Origin: Micromonospora sp. C95
GTDB taxonomy: Bacteria > Actinomycetota > Actinomycetes > Mycobacteriales > Micromonosporaceae
Direction of reading: 5' to 3'
Assembly (NCBI RefSeq): GCF_018070465.1
Contig: NZ_JAGPXT010000002.1
Span: forward strand, 434,001 to 498,000
Length of the DNA: 64,000 nucleotides
Of this stretch, positions 25,391 to 33,759 are shown piece by piece (the stretch's first letter is position 1; every line of letters begins with the position of its first letter). The translations under genes and the position numbers were made by a program. Under the pieces are notes generated by a model, which was not told the DNA's origin, did no database searches, and saw only the letters and a program-made list of their open reading frames with translations.

Positions 25391-26514
25391 ACCACCCCAC
25401 CTACGTCTACGACCTCGCCGCCCTGGCCACGCACGCCGCCGCCGTCCGGGCGGCGCTGCCGGAACGGGTCGAGTTGCTCTACGCGGTCAAGGCCAATCCC
25501 GACCCGGGGATGCTGCGCACCCTCGCCGCCACTGTCGACGGTTTCGAGGCGGCTAGTCGCGGCGAACTGCGCCACCTCGCGGCCGTGCTGCCCGGCCGGC
25601 GGGTGGCCGCCTTCGCCGGACCGGGCAAGACCGACGCGGATCTCTCGGCCGCACTGGCTGCCGACGTGCACCGGGTACACGTCGAGTCCGCCGCCGAACT
25701 GCACCGGCTGGCCGCCCTGGCCCGGGCCGCCGGGCGTACCGTCGACGTGCTGCTGCGGGTGAACCTGCCGGTGGCCACACCGGGCGCGGTCCTGGTGATG
25801 GGCGGGCGGCCCAGCCCGTTCGGCATGGACCCGCAGCAGGCGGTCCGGCTCGCCGCCGATCCGCCGGACGGTGTCCGGGTCCGGGGCGTGCACGCCCACC
25901 TGGCCAGCGGGCTCGACGCGGCGACCGCCGGCGTGGTGGCCCGCGAGGTGACCGGCTGGGCGGTGCGGCAGGTAGGCGCGGAGGAGGTCAACGTCGGCGG
26001 CGGCATGGCGGTCGACTACCGCCACCCGGAGCACCGCTTCGACTGGCCCGGCTACGGTCGGCTGCTCGCCGAGGTGGCGGACACCTACCCGACCGTCCGG
26101 CTACGGATCGAGCCCGGCCGCGCCGTCGCGGTCTACTGCGGGTCGTACGTCACCGAGGTGATCGACGTGAAGCGGTCCCAGGGTCAGTGGTTCGTGATCG
26201 TGGCCGGCGGCACCCATCACCTGCGGACCCCGGCGGCCAAGGGGCACTCCCAACCCTTTCTGGTGGTGTCCCGGGCCGGCACCGGGCCCCGGACCGACGG
26301 GGGCCCGGTCACCGTCGTCGGCCAGCTCTGCACCCCCAAGGACGTGCTGGCCCGCGACGCCGACAGCGGCCCGGTCGCCGTCGGCGACGTGCTGGTGTTC
26401 TCGATGGCCGGCGCCTACGCGTGGAACATCAGCCACCGCGACTTCCTCCTGCACGATCCGCCCGACTTCCGGGCCGGAGATCCACTTGCCGTCGCCCGGA
26501 ACTGGGGGCGTTGA
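25387..26514 (+). CDS. PLP-dependent type III decarboxylase (SbnH-like) of the siderophore operon
   Basis: A 375-aa fold-type III (Orn/DAP/Arg group IV) decarboxylase. The PLP lysine is K35 in LYAVKANPDPG; HAHLASGLDA, EEVNVGGGMAVDY and RIEPGRAVA line the phosphate and active site; QLCTPKDVLARD carries the conserved cross-subunit cysteine region, and FSMAGAYAWNISHRDF closes the site. In staphyloferrin B synthesis the related SbnH decarboxylates an amino-acid-citrate intermediate, which suggests the same role here. ATG 25387 overlaps the second NIS gene. It is the last gene of the operon; a hairpin lies downstream. Diaminopimelate or ornithine decarboxylation is the alternative. Confidence 0.9.
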   Translation: MNHPTYVYDLAALATHAAAVRAALPERVELLYAVKANPDPGMLRTLAATVDGFEAASRGELRHLAAVLPGRRVAAFAGPGKTDADLSAALAADVHRVHVESAAELHRLAALARAAGRTVDVLLRVNLPVATPGAVLVMGGRPSPFGMDPQQAVRLAADPPDGVRVRGVHAHLASGLDAATAGVVAREVTGWAVRQVGAEEVNVGGGMAVDYRHPEHRFDWPGYGRLLAEVADTYPTVRLRIEPGRAVAVYCGSYVTEVIDVKRSQGQWFVIVAGGTHHLRTPAAKGHSQPFLVVSRAGTGPRTDGGPVTVVGQLCTPKDVLARDADSGPVAVGDVLVFSMAGAYAWNISHRDFLLHDPPDFRAGDPLAVARNWGR

Positions 26515-26740
26515 TCACCGTGATCCGCTGACGCCCTCAGCTCGACAGGGCCGACACCCGGCATGACGATCCTCGGAACCACTGCCGTCCGGCGCGTCGC
26601 TGCTGGTCGCCGCCGTGCTCTGCTCGATGATCGGCTACCTGACCGTCGTCGGGCGACGCCTCTACCAGTGCCCGATCTCGGCGCCCTGTGCTCCGTCGTG
26701 GTGCTGCACGACCTGAGCCCCGCCGCGTACTGGACCGGCC
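26515..26740. other. Gap between siderophore operon and nrdB, with possible gene debris
   Basis: No complete gene. 26522-26560 carries a sequence like the repeats at 51.6-51.74 kb (shared core CGCCCTCAGCTCGACAG). From about 26588 one frame reads GASLLVAAVLCSMIGYLTV and then runs into a stop, which looks like one membrane helix of a lost protein, possibly a siderophore exporter. The hydrophobic stretch lacks a start and ribosome site, so it may also be chance. Confidence 0.3.
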
Positions 26741-26767
26741 CGGCGATGACTGACAGGACCATCGCCG
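26741..26767. terminator. Hairpin terminator between convergent siderophore and RNR operons
   Basis: Perfect 8-bp arms CGGCGATG (26741-26748) and CATCGCCG (26760-26767) with an 11-nt loop, midway between the decarboxylase stop and the nrdB stop. It could serve both strands. Confidence 0.5.
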
Positions 26768-26797
26768 AGCCGGACCCGGTCAGTGCGGGTGGGGCCG

Positions 26798-27832
26798 TCA
26801 GAAGTCGTCGTCGAAGGCGACCGTGCCGGTGACTCCGACCTGGTAGGCCGACACCCGCCGTTCGAAGAAGTTGGACAGCTCCTGCACGTCCTGCAACTCC
26901 ATGAAGGCGAACGGGTTCTTCGACCCGTACCGCGGCGCGATCTCCAACTGCGCCAGCCGGCGGTCGGCGACGTGCTGGAGATACTCGCGCATGTCGGCCA
27001 GGGACAGTCCGGACACGCCCTGTTCGAGCAGGTCGGCGGCGAACTGCACCTCGCACTCGACGGCCTCGGCGAGCATGTCCCGGACCTGCTGCTCCATCTC
27101 GTCGTCGAACAGGTCCGGCTCCTCGGCGCGTACGGTGTCGACCACGTCGAAGGCGAAGGCCATGTGCATCGACTCGTCCCGGAACACCCAGTTGGTGCCG
27201 GAGGCCAGACCGTGCAGCAGGCCCCGGGACCGCAGGAAGTACACGTAGGCGAAGGCGCCGTAGAAGAACAGGCCCTCGATGCAGGCGGCGAAGCAGATCA
27301 GGTTCAGCAGGAACGCCCGCCGGTCCGCGCGGGTCCTCAGCTCCCGCAGCTCGAAGATCGAGTCGATCCACTTGAAGCAGAACTCGGCCTTGCGGGCGAT
27401 CGACGGGATGTTCTCCACCGCCGCGAACGCCGCGAACCGTTCCCGCTCGTCCGGCACGTACGTGTCCAGGAGGTTCAGGTAGAACTGGACGTGCACCGCC
27501 TCCTCGAACAGTTGCCGGGACAGGTAGAGCCGGCCCTCCGGGGAGTTGACGTGCTGGTAGAGGTTGAGCACGAGGTTGTTGGCCACGATGGTGTCGCCGG
27601 TGGCGAAGAACGCGACCAGCCGGGACACCAGGTGCTGCTCCGCCGGGGAGAGCTTGGCCAGGTCGGCGAGGTCGGAGTGCAGGTCGACCTCCTCCACGGT
27701 CCAGGTGTTCTTGATGGCGTCCTTGAACCGGTCGAAGAACTGCGGGTAGCGCATGGGCCGCAGGGTCAGGTCCATGCCGGGGTCGAGCAGCATCTGCCGC
27801 TGACCGGTGTCGGGTTCGGAAACAGTGGTCAC
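26798..27832 (-). CDS. nrdB: Ribonucleoside-diphosphate reductase class Ia, beta subunit
   Basis: A 344-aa diiron radical subunit. Iron ligands and radical residues line up with class Ia enzymes: D80 (FFATGD), E111 and H114 (FEEAVHVQFY), the radical tyrosine Y118 four residues after H114, and the second helix pair including RDESMHMAFAFD. It makes and stores the tyrosyl radical used by NrdA to reduce ribonucleotides. GTG 27832 overlaps the nrdA stop by 4 nt (GTGA), so the two are translated together. C-terminus ends VAFDDDF, the acidic tail that docks on NrdA. Iron-dependent and aerobic. Confidence 0.95.
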   Translation of the reverse strand: MTTVSEPDTGQRQMLLDPGMDLTLRPMRYPQFFDRFKDAIKNTWTVEEVDLHSDLADLAKLSPAEQHLVSRLVAFFATGDTIVANNLVLNLYQHVNSPEGRLYLSRQLFEEAVHVQFYLNLLDTYVPDERERFAAFAAVENIPSIARKAEFCFKWIDSIFELRELRTRADRRAFLLNLICFAACIEGLFFYGAFAYVYFLRSRGLLHGLASGTNWVFRDESMHMAFAFDVVDTVRAEEPDLFDDEMEQQVRDMLAEAVECEVQFAADLLEQGVSGLSLADMREYLQHVADRRLAQLEIAPRYGSKNPFAFMELQDVQELSNFFERRVSAYQVGVTGTVAFDDDF

Positions 27833-30207
27833 TGGCACGCCTCGCAGCTCTCGGGGTTTTCCAGGGAGCAGACCAACGCCTCGTCGTCGCTTACCGCGAC
27901 GATCGGCTTGACGGCGACGGTGGCCTGCTGGATCCGGGTCGCCGGACGCGACCGCAGGTAGTAGGTGGTTTTCAGCCCGGCCTTCCAGGCGTACAGGTAC
28001 ATCGAGGAGAGCTTGCCGATGGTCGGCGCGCTCAGGAACAGGTTCAGCGACTGCGACTGGTCGATGAACGGAGCCCGGGCGGCGGCCAGGTCGATAAGCG
28101 CCCGCTGCGGCAGCTCCCACGCGGTCCGGAACAGCTCCCGCACCTCCGCCGGCAGCTCGGCGATGCCCTGCACCGACCCCTCGGCCCGCTTGATCTGCTC
28201 CCGGATCGACGCGGTCCACAGTCCGCGCGCCTTCAACTCCCGGACCAGGTAGGTGTTGATCTGGAGGAACTCGCCGGACATCGTCTCGCGCTTGAACAGG
28301 TTGGACACCTGCGGCTCGATGCACTCGTAGCACCCGGCGATCGAGGCGATCGTGGCGGTCGGTGCGATCGCCACCAGCAGCGAGTTGCGCAGGCCGTGGC
28401 GGGCGATCCGCTCCCGCAGCGCGGTCCACCGCGACGCCTGCGTCACCTCCGCGCCGCACAGGTCGGGATGCAACTCACCCTTCGCGGCGCGGGTTTCGGC
28501 GTACGCGGGGTGCGGGCCGAACCGCTCGGCCAGCCCGGCCGACGTCTCCAGCGCGGTCAGGAAGATCTCCTCCTGGACCCGGGTCGACAACTCCCGGGCC
28601 GGCGCCGAGTCGAACGGCAGACGCAGCGTGAACAAGGCGTCCTGCAGCCCCATCAGGCCGAGCCCGACCGGTCGCCAGCGCGGGTTCGACACCGCCGTCT
28701 GCTCGGCCGGGTAGTAGTTGATGTCGATCACCCGGTCGAGGAACACCACCGCCGTGCGTACCGTCGCGCGCAGCTTCTCCCAGTCGACGCCGTCGGCGGT
28801 GACGTGCGCGCCCAGGTTGACCGACCCGAGGTTGCACACGGCCGTCTCGGTGTCGCTGTTGACCTCCAGGATCTCGGTGCACAGGTTCGACAGGTGGATC
28901 GTGTTGCCGGGCGCACCGGTCTGGTTGGACAGCCGGTTCGCCGCATCCTTGAACGTCATCCACCCGTTGCCGGTCTGCGCGAGCGTACGCATCATCCGGC
29001 CGTACAGGTCGCGGGCCTTGACCGTCCGGACGGCCTTCTTCTCCGCCGCCCGGTACGCCTCGTCGAACGCCTCACCGAACAGGTCCGGCAGCTCCGGCGC
29101 GTCCGACGGGTCGATAAGCGACCAGTCGGCGTCGGCCTCGACCCGGCGCATGAACTCGTCCGGGATCCAGTTGGCCAGGTTCAGGTTGTGGGTGCGCCGG
29201 GACTCCTCCCCGGTGTTGTCCCGCAACTCCAGGAACTCCTCGACGTCCGGGTGCCACGGCTCCAGGTACACGCAGGCCGCGCCCTTGCGGCGGCCACCCT
29301 GGTTGACCGCCGCCACCCCGGCGTCGAGGGTCTTCAGGAACGGCACGATGCCGTTGGATTTGCCGTTGGTTCCCCGGATCAGCGCGCCCCGGCCCCGGAT
29401 CCGTGACCAGGAGATGCCGATGCCGCCGGAGAACTTCGACAGCTTCGCCACCTGGTGGTAGCGCTCGTAGATCGAGTCGAGTTCGTCGCGCGGGGAGTCG
29501 ACCAGGAAACACGACGACATCTGGGTGTGTCGGGTGCCCGAGTTGAACAGCGTCGGCGAACTCGGCAGGTAGGCCAGGCTCGACATCAGCCGGTAGAACC
29601 CGATCGCCTCACCCGGTGTCTGCGACAGCCCGCAGGCCACCCGCAGCAGCCAGTACTGCGGCGTCTCCACCACCAGCCGGGTCTGTGGATGCCGCAGCAG
29701 GTAGCGGTCCGCGACGGTGCGCAGCCCGAAGTACTCGAACCGCAGGTCACCGTCCGGGTCCACGGCGTCGTCCAGCTTGCGCGCGTTACGGGCCACGAAC
29801 GCGGCGGTCGCGTCCCCGATCAGCCCGAGGCCGTGCGCGTACCGGATGGACTGGCTGAAGCTGGCCACCTGCTGCCCACGGACCTCCTTGTCCACGTACG
29901 CGGCCAGCAGCCGCGCCGCCAGCTTCGAGTACTGCGGCTCCGTACCGATCAGCTCGGCGGCCGTCTGGATGGACAGCTTGTCCAGCTCGGCAGTGGTGGC
30001 ACCGTCGTACAGGCCGCTGATGGTCTTGGTGGCCACCCGCAGCGGATCGACCTCGTCGAGGTCGGCCACCCACCGCTCCACCGCCCGGACGATCTTGTTG
30101 ACGTCCACCGGTTCCGTGGCGCCGTCGCGCTTGCGGACCTGCATCACCTGCCGGCGCTGCTCCGACACACCCGCGTCGGAGGCCGGCATCTCCCGCACGA
30201 CCGTCAC
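27829..30207 (-). CDS. nrdA: Ribonucleoside-diphosphate reductase class Ia, alpha subunit
   Basis: A 792-aa catalytic subunit. Residues about 25-110 are an ATP-cone (VRKRDGATEPVDVNKIVRAV), the allosteric on/off site. The barrel has SPTLFNSGTRHTQMSSCF, the active-site NLCTEILEVNSDTE and AVCNLGSVNLG, and PTATIASIAGCYECIEP. The C-terminus carries the redox pair in ESCEACQ used to re-reduce the active site. GTG 30207 has GAGGAG 6 nt upstream; the open frame further upstream covers the riboswitch and is not coding. Controlled by the cobalamin riboswitch in its leader, the arrangement described for nrdABS of Streptomyces coelicolor; no nrdS is seen here. Confidence 0.95.
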   Translation of the reverse strand: MTVVREMPASDAGVSEQRRQVMQVRKRDGATEPVDVNKIVRAVERWVADLDEVDPLRVATKTISGLYDGATTAELDKLSIQTAAELIGTEPQYSKLAARLLAAYVDKEVRGQQVASFSQSIRYAHGLGLIGDATAAFVARNARKLDDAVDPDGDLRFEYFGLRTVADRYLLRHPQTRLVVETPQYWLLRVACGLSQTPGEAIGFYRLMSSLAYLPSSPTLFNSGTRHTQMSSCFLVDSPRDELDSIYERYHQVAKLSKFSGGIGISWSRIRGRGALIRGTNGKSNGIVPFLKTLDAGVAAVNQGGRRKGAACVYLEPWHPDVEEFLELRDNTGEESRRTHNLNLANWIPDEFMRRVEADADWSLIDPSDAPELPDLFGEAFDEAYRAAEKKAVRTVKARDLYGRMMRTLAQTGNGWMTFKDAANRLSNQTGAPGNTIHLSNLCTEILEVNSDTETAVCNLGSVNLGAHVTADGVDWEKLRATVRTAVVFLDRVIDINYYPAEQTAVSNPRWRPVGLGLMGLQDALFTLRLPFDSAPARELSTRVQEEIFLTALETSAGLAERFGPHPAYAETRAAKGELHPDLCGAEVTQASRWTALRERIARHGLRNSLLVAIAPTATIASIAGCYECIEPQVSNLFKRETMSGEFLQINTYLVRELKARGLWTASIREQIKRAEGSVQGIAELPAEVRELFRTAWELPQRALIDLAAARAPFIDQSQSLNLFLSAPTIGKLSSMYLYAWKAGLKTTYYLRSRPATRIQQATVAVKPIVAVSDDEALVCSLENPESCEACQ

Positions 30208-30344
30208 GTCTCTCTCCTCGCGCCGTCTACCGAGGGCCTCGGACACGCGGGAGGACGCCACGGGAACCGCGCAGGCGGCACGGCCCGTTCCTGGCGTCGG
30301 CCGTCCCACGCGGCCTGCGGCCGCCGCCCACGAGTGCGGGCGGC

Positions 30345-30505
30345 GTGCTGGCAGGTCTTCGGACTCGTGGGCGTGCTCGCGCGCTCCTACTGGCCGTCGC
30401 TTCCCAGGCCGGAGCCCAGTGCTGTGTGACGGCTGTCGTTCCCACTCACCGCTGCGGGGCAGCCCCGGATTTCCACCGGGTTCCCTCTTGCCTCGGCCGC
30501 CCCGG
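30345..30505 (-). promoter_or_regulatory. Cobalamin (B12) riboswitch in the nrdA leader
   Basis: Read on the minus strand, the aptamer landmarks appear in order: GGGAACCCGGTGGAAATCC, GGGGCTGCCCCGCAGCGGTG, the TCACACAGCACTGGG region, CCTGGGAAGCGACGGCCAGT, and the closing B12-box end GTCCGAAGACCTGCCAGCA. About 140 nt of leader follow before the nrdA GTG. They contain a 7-bp hairpin (30322-30343) just after the aptamer and a CCTCC stretch that could pair with the GAGGAG ribosome site. Expected effect: B12 lowers expression of this class I enzyme, so a B12-dependent class II enzyme is used when B12 is plentiful. Confidence 0.93.
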
Positions 30506-30530
30506 ATGGGCGCCGAACCAGCTACGGGAG

Positions 30531-30576
30531 ACACCATATATGGGCGGCCGGCGAACGCAAGACACCAGATGGTGTG
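30531..30576 (-). promoter_or_regulatory. Probable paired NrdR boxes and promoter upstream of the nrdA riboswitch
   Basis: Two palindromes, ACACCATATATGG (30531-30543, core CCATATATGG) and ACACCA-GA-TGGTGT (30562-30575), have centres 30 bp apart, close to the three-turn spacing of paired NrdR boxes (consensus ACACWATATATWGTGT). On the minus strand TTGCGT and TATGGT, 16 nt apart, give a possible promoter overlapping the first box. NrdR would repress at high dATP. Box identity is inferred from pattern only. Confidence 0.6.
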
Positions 30577-30699
30577 TCGGCGTGTCCGTGCAACAGAGGT
30601 CACATCCGGCTACGCCGGCCGGCCGGTCCGTGCTTGACCGGTCCCCGGCAGGCGGGCGTACGAAAAGGACGGCGAATGCGCCGGGGCGCCGATCGTCGG

Positions 30700-31188
30700 T
30701 CACGCCCCGGCGTGGCTACCCGCCCCGCAGGTACACCTCAGCCACGCGAGGAACCTGGTCGTCAGCTCGCCGGGATCCTCGCGCGGCAGGTCGTCCAACG
30801 CCGCCGTCAACAAGGCACCCGCGTACATCGACAGGCCCACCCGGTCCCGGCCGTACGCCTCGGCGAGCCGCACCCGCGCGGGTGCGCACGGCCACGACGG
30901 TTCGCCCTCGCAGCTGGCGCACGTCCACTCCGGCCGGCGCGGCAGGTGCTCGTCGGCGAGCCGGGCGGGCAGGGCGTCGACGGCCCGGCCGATTCGCACC
31001 GCCTCGGCGGCCATCGCGTCTCGATAGCTGACGGCACGCCCAGTCATGCTGGCCACCGGGTGTTGCGCCGGGTCGAGCAGGCGTTGCCGGGCGGCCTCCT
31101 GCTCGACGGTCTCCCGCCATTGCCCGCCGTTTGCCAGCGGCATCGGCCGCCGCCGCAGCCACCGCCAGAACCTGTGCCACCTGCTCAC
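30700..31188 (-). CDS. Small Cys-containing hypothetical protein next to an XRE regulator
   Basis: A 162-aa protein. N-terminus is basic and aromatic (VSRWHRFWRWLRRRPMPL). The centre has WTCASCEGEPSWPCAPARVRL, a CxxC-x7-C cluster that could bind zinc, then a helical region (DRVGLSMYAGALLTAALDDL) and a C-terminal LAWLRCTCG with two more cysteines. This layout is common in Micromonosporaceae beside helix-turn-helix regulators, as it is here. GTG 31188 has GGAGG 7 nt upstream. The regulator gene ends 147 nt upstream on the same strand, so they may be co-transcribed. Function unknown; similar proteins are sometimes labelled flavin reductase, which nothing in this sequence supports. Confidence 0.6.
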   Translation of the reverse strand: MSRWHRFWRWLRRRPMPLANGGQWRETVEQEAARQRLLDPAQHPVASMTGRAVSYRDAMAAEAVRIGRAVDALPARLADEHLPRRPEWTCASCEGEPSWPCAPARVRLAEAYGRDRVGLSMYAGALLTAALDDLPREDPGELTTRFLAWLRCTCGAGSHAGA

Positions 31189-31334
31189 ACCATCACCTCC
31201 GCCGAAGTTCGGGGACGGGGGCGGCGGTACGTGGGGGCGCACCGCCACCACCCACGTGAATCGTGCGATTGCGGTGGGCACTCAGGGCAGGTGCGAGGCG
31301 TCCGGCGTCCTGTCCGGGACGGTTGACGGACAGC

Positions 31335-32342
31335 TCAGCCGGTGGCGACCGCGAGTGCCTGCCGGTACTCCTGCGTCCATGCGGCGTCCCGCTGGTCAGG
31401 CGGCAACCCGGCCAACCCGGCCCGCAGGTTGTCGATGCCGGCCGACGTGTCGCCGAGCGCCAGATAGGCCAGCCCGAGACCCATCCTGCTGAACGTGGGC
31501 GTCAGCCAGTAGGCCAGGACCGGTGCCTGCTCGCGCTCGGCCGCCTCGGTGAGGTCGCTCGCCTCTCCGAGGAGCCCTGCTGCTGAGCGCCGATCGCCGA
31601 GTAGCGCGTATCCGTGGGCGGCCTGGACCGCGTCGCCGACGCGTTGCAGCGCCGTCGCCCCGGGTGTGTGGTACGCGGTGAGAAAATGGCGCACGATGCC
31701 GCGCGGGTTGCCTCGCTGCCGCTCCAGGTAGCCCCGGAAGTTCTCCACCTGCGCCGCGAGCGGGCCACTGTCAACGGCGTCGGCCTGCCTGGCGGCCTCG
31801 ATCAGCACCTGTATCGCCTCACCGTCGTTGCGGGCTTCGGCATGCAGCCAGCCGACGAACTGCGTCCACTCCGCCACCAACTCGTGCAGCTGGCCGACGT
31901 AGGGGCCAGCGGCCCGCTCGGCGAGGTGCTGCACAGTGGACCGCTGCGCCACCATTGCCGGCAGTGTCACCGGAGCCGGCAGGACGTCGTCAAGGCGACG
32001 TTGCGCAGCCAGCACTTCGGCGAGCAGCCGCACGGCAGCGGCGTCGAGGCGGGTCGGTTCGGCGAGCACGTACGCTAGGCGGTCGTCGTCGTCGGGGGTG
32101 GTCACGGTTGGTGCATCGACGACCATCGCGGCCAGCGTCCCACCGGCCTGAAGGGTGTCGTCAAGGTGCGCGGCGAGTTCGCGGGACGGTCGGGTACGAC
32201 CCGTCTCGAGGTCGTGCACGTAGCTCTTCCCGACGTACGCAAGGCGAGCCAGATCGCGCAGCGACAGGCCACGGAGACGGCGAAGTCGGGCAAGCTCAGC
32301 GGGGAACCGTGGGTCAACGACGGTACGCGCGCTCGGCGGCAT
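31335..32342 (-). CDS. XRE-family helix-turn-helix regulator with TPR-like sensor domain
   Basis: A 335-aa protein. Residues 12-70 are a Cro/C1-type helix-turn-helix (LARLRRLRGLSLRDLARLAY, VGKSYVHDLETGRTRPS). The remaining 260 residues are paired helices of TPR type (GYALLGDRRSAAGLLGEASD, GLAYLALGDTSAGIDNLRAG), as in actinobacterial Rgg/PlcR-like and BldD-neighbour regulators that may respond to a small molecule or peptide. ATG 32342 has GGGAG 7 nt upstream. The Cys-rich small gene lies downstream on the same strand; a lipoprotein gene is divergent 254 bp away. Targets are unknown; control of the divergent gene is a natural guess. Confidence 0.85.
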   Translation of the reverse strand: MPPSARTVVDPRFPAELARLRRLRGLSLRDLARLAYVGKSYVHDLETGRTRPSRELAAHLDDTLQAGGTLAAMVVDAPTVTTPDDDDRLAYVLAEPTRLDAAAVRLLAEVLAAQRRLDDVLPAPVTLPAMVAQRSTVQHLAERAAGPYVGQLHELVAEWTQFVGWLHAEARNDGEAIQVLIEAARQADAVDSGPLAAQVENFRGYLERQRGNPRGIVRHFLTAYHTPGATALQRVGDAVQAAHGYALLGDRRSAAGLLGEASDLTEAAEREQAPVLAYWLTPTFSRMGLGLAYLALGDTSAGIDNLRAGLAGLPPDQRDAAWTQEYRQALAVATG

Positions 32343-32596
32343 GGCGAAGCTCCCGGGTGAAGGACAAGGCGGCGATCTGCTGGCCTCCACACCAGCGAGC
32401 CGCCACAATCGACGGTACCCGGCTCCGACAGGCAGCGGCAGCAAGCGCCGGACGAGCCGGGCCGTGTCGGCAACATGGCGACTCGCACGGACCTGCCGAT
32501 TCCGGTCATCGGCGGAGGCACGCCCGCCGCATCATCGTCATCGGCCCGAGATTCAGCCGAGGTCGGAGGTCGACCCTGCTCCGCGATCGTTGGAGC

Positions 32597-33139
32597 ATGG
32601 TGGCTCGAACGCGCGCGAGGACACGACGGATCGTCGCCACGCTGGCCGCCCCACTGCTCGTGCTGACCGCCCTGACCGCCTGCACGCCAGAGATCAAGGG
32701 CATCACTGGCCTCACCGTGGATGCTGACGGCCGGCCGCTCGCGGCACTGGCCTGGTGCGCGGACAAGCCGCCGGACGTGATTGTCCTTGCCACCGAACGC
32801 GCGGTCTCGCCCACCCCGTCCCTCGCTCCGGAACCATCCGCGAATTGGCCGAGCTGGCCGGGCCGGGACTACGACGTACCCCGGGACGCGACCTCGCCGG
32901 CCACCGTCCAACTGCCGGGATTCCCGCCCGATCCTGCCCCTGATCGGCGCGCCGCCTTTCGCATGTGCGGCGTCGCCGGCAACAACAGCTTCACCACCCA
33001 CTCGGTTACCTTCCGGCTGCCCGAACTGGTCGGCCTGCAACCAGGATCAGTCATGATCACCGCAATCGTGAACAACGACGAGTTACCGAAGTACGTCTCC
33101 CTCGACGAGTTCGCACGCCTCGGCAGGGCCGAGTGCTGA
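32597..33139 (+). CDS. Putative secreted lipoprotein
   Basis: A 180-aa protein. A basic start (MVARTRARTRRIV) and hydrophobic core lead to the lipobox LTAC with Cys29, so it should be acylated and anchored outside. The mature part has a WCADKPPDVIVL segment, a Pro/Ser-rich spacer, and a C-terminal beta-rich region (HSVTFRLPELVGLQPGSVMI) resembling small extracellular carrier domains. ATG 32597 lies too close to a GGAG; GTG 32600 is an alternative start with better spacing. Divergent from the XRE regulator. Not recognised beyond lipoprotein. Confidence 0.72.
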   Translation: MVARTRARTRRIVATLAAPLLVLTALTACTPEIKGITGLTVDADGRPLAALAWCADKPPDVIVLATERAVSPTPSLAPEPSANWPSWPGRDYDVPRDATSPATVQLPGFPPDPAPDRRAAFRMCGVAGNNSFTTHSVTFRLPELVGLQPGSVMITAIVNNDELPKYVSLDEFARLGRAEC

Positions 33140-33167
33140 CCTCGCGCGGTTCTGCCATCCTGGCCGG

Positions 33168-33627
33168 GTGAAGCCCAACCTGGAGAGAATCCCAGGGAAG
33201 CAGGACCGACTCGCGGAGGAGATCCTCGCCCGCGCTCCGCGACGCATCGAGCAGAGCTTCGTACGCTCCCTCGACCCCTCCAACGCGCTCGCCCTCGGCC
33301 GCTACGGCGCCCGCCTCGCCACCCTGGCATTGCGCCAGAACTCCGTCGATCTGCTACGCCACTCAGTGCTCGCGACCGGCCTCGCCCGATCTGACGTCCG
33401 ACGACGACCGGGACTTCATGGTGGCTCTGGCGGTGCCGTGGATCGTGGCACAACAGCTCGGCGGAAACCCGGCCGAGGTGTTCGCCACGGTCGGCGACAG
33501 CCTGCCGGACGGGCCGGTCGCCAGACTGGTCCACACCTTCGGAGCCCGTACCGACATCACCCTGGACGCCTTCGGCTGGGAATTGGTGACGACAGCCGAC
33601 GGCCCGGACTTCCGGCCGGCGTCCTGA
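33168..33627 (+). pseudogene. Frameshifted hypothetical gene
   Basis: Two adjacent frames look like halves of one roughly 153-aa protein. From ATG 33168 the frame reads MKPNLERIPGKQDRLAEEIL to LRHSVLATGLA and then degenerates into Arg-rich sequence. The next frame (+1) reads SPDLTSDDDRDFMVALAVPW to DAFGWELVTTADGP and stops at 33627. Junction near 33385-33400. Both halves have high third-position GC. It is either a real inactivating indel or an assembly/sequencing error. No family recognised; mostly helical, soluble. The stop codon shares the palindrome TGATCA with the convergent small frame at 33628. Confidence 0.6.
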
Positions 33628-33759
33628 TCACAGAAGCACCTCGGGAGTGCCGGCTTGCGCTTGGCCGACGGCCTGAGCGATGGCGAGGGTGTGCTGATAC
33701 TCGCGCCACTGGGCCAATTTGCCGCCCAGGGCCCGTGGATTGCTGCAGAGCGCGTACAT
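33628..33759 (-). CDS. Possible 43-aa gene or gene fragment
   Basis: The frame reads MYALCSNPRALGGKLAQWRE then a helical Ala/Gln-rich end (HTLAIAQAVGQAQAGTPEVLL). The composition is protein-like and the start is ATG, but there is no good ribosome site, and the frame stays open upstream with poor codon use. It may be the end of a decayed gene at the edge of the STAND island. The rest of the interval to 33964 shows no gene or clear signal. Confidence 0.3.
   Translation of the reverse strand: MYALCSNPRALGGKLAQWREYQHTLAIAQAVGQAQAGTPEVLL

Noticed and set aside
26563-26832. 89-aa plus-strand frame after the siderophore operon
   Set aside because: Arg-rich, no ribosome site, runs into the nrdB gene in antisense; only the hydrophobic stretch in a different frame seemed worth mentioning.
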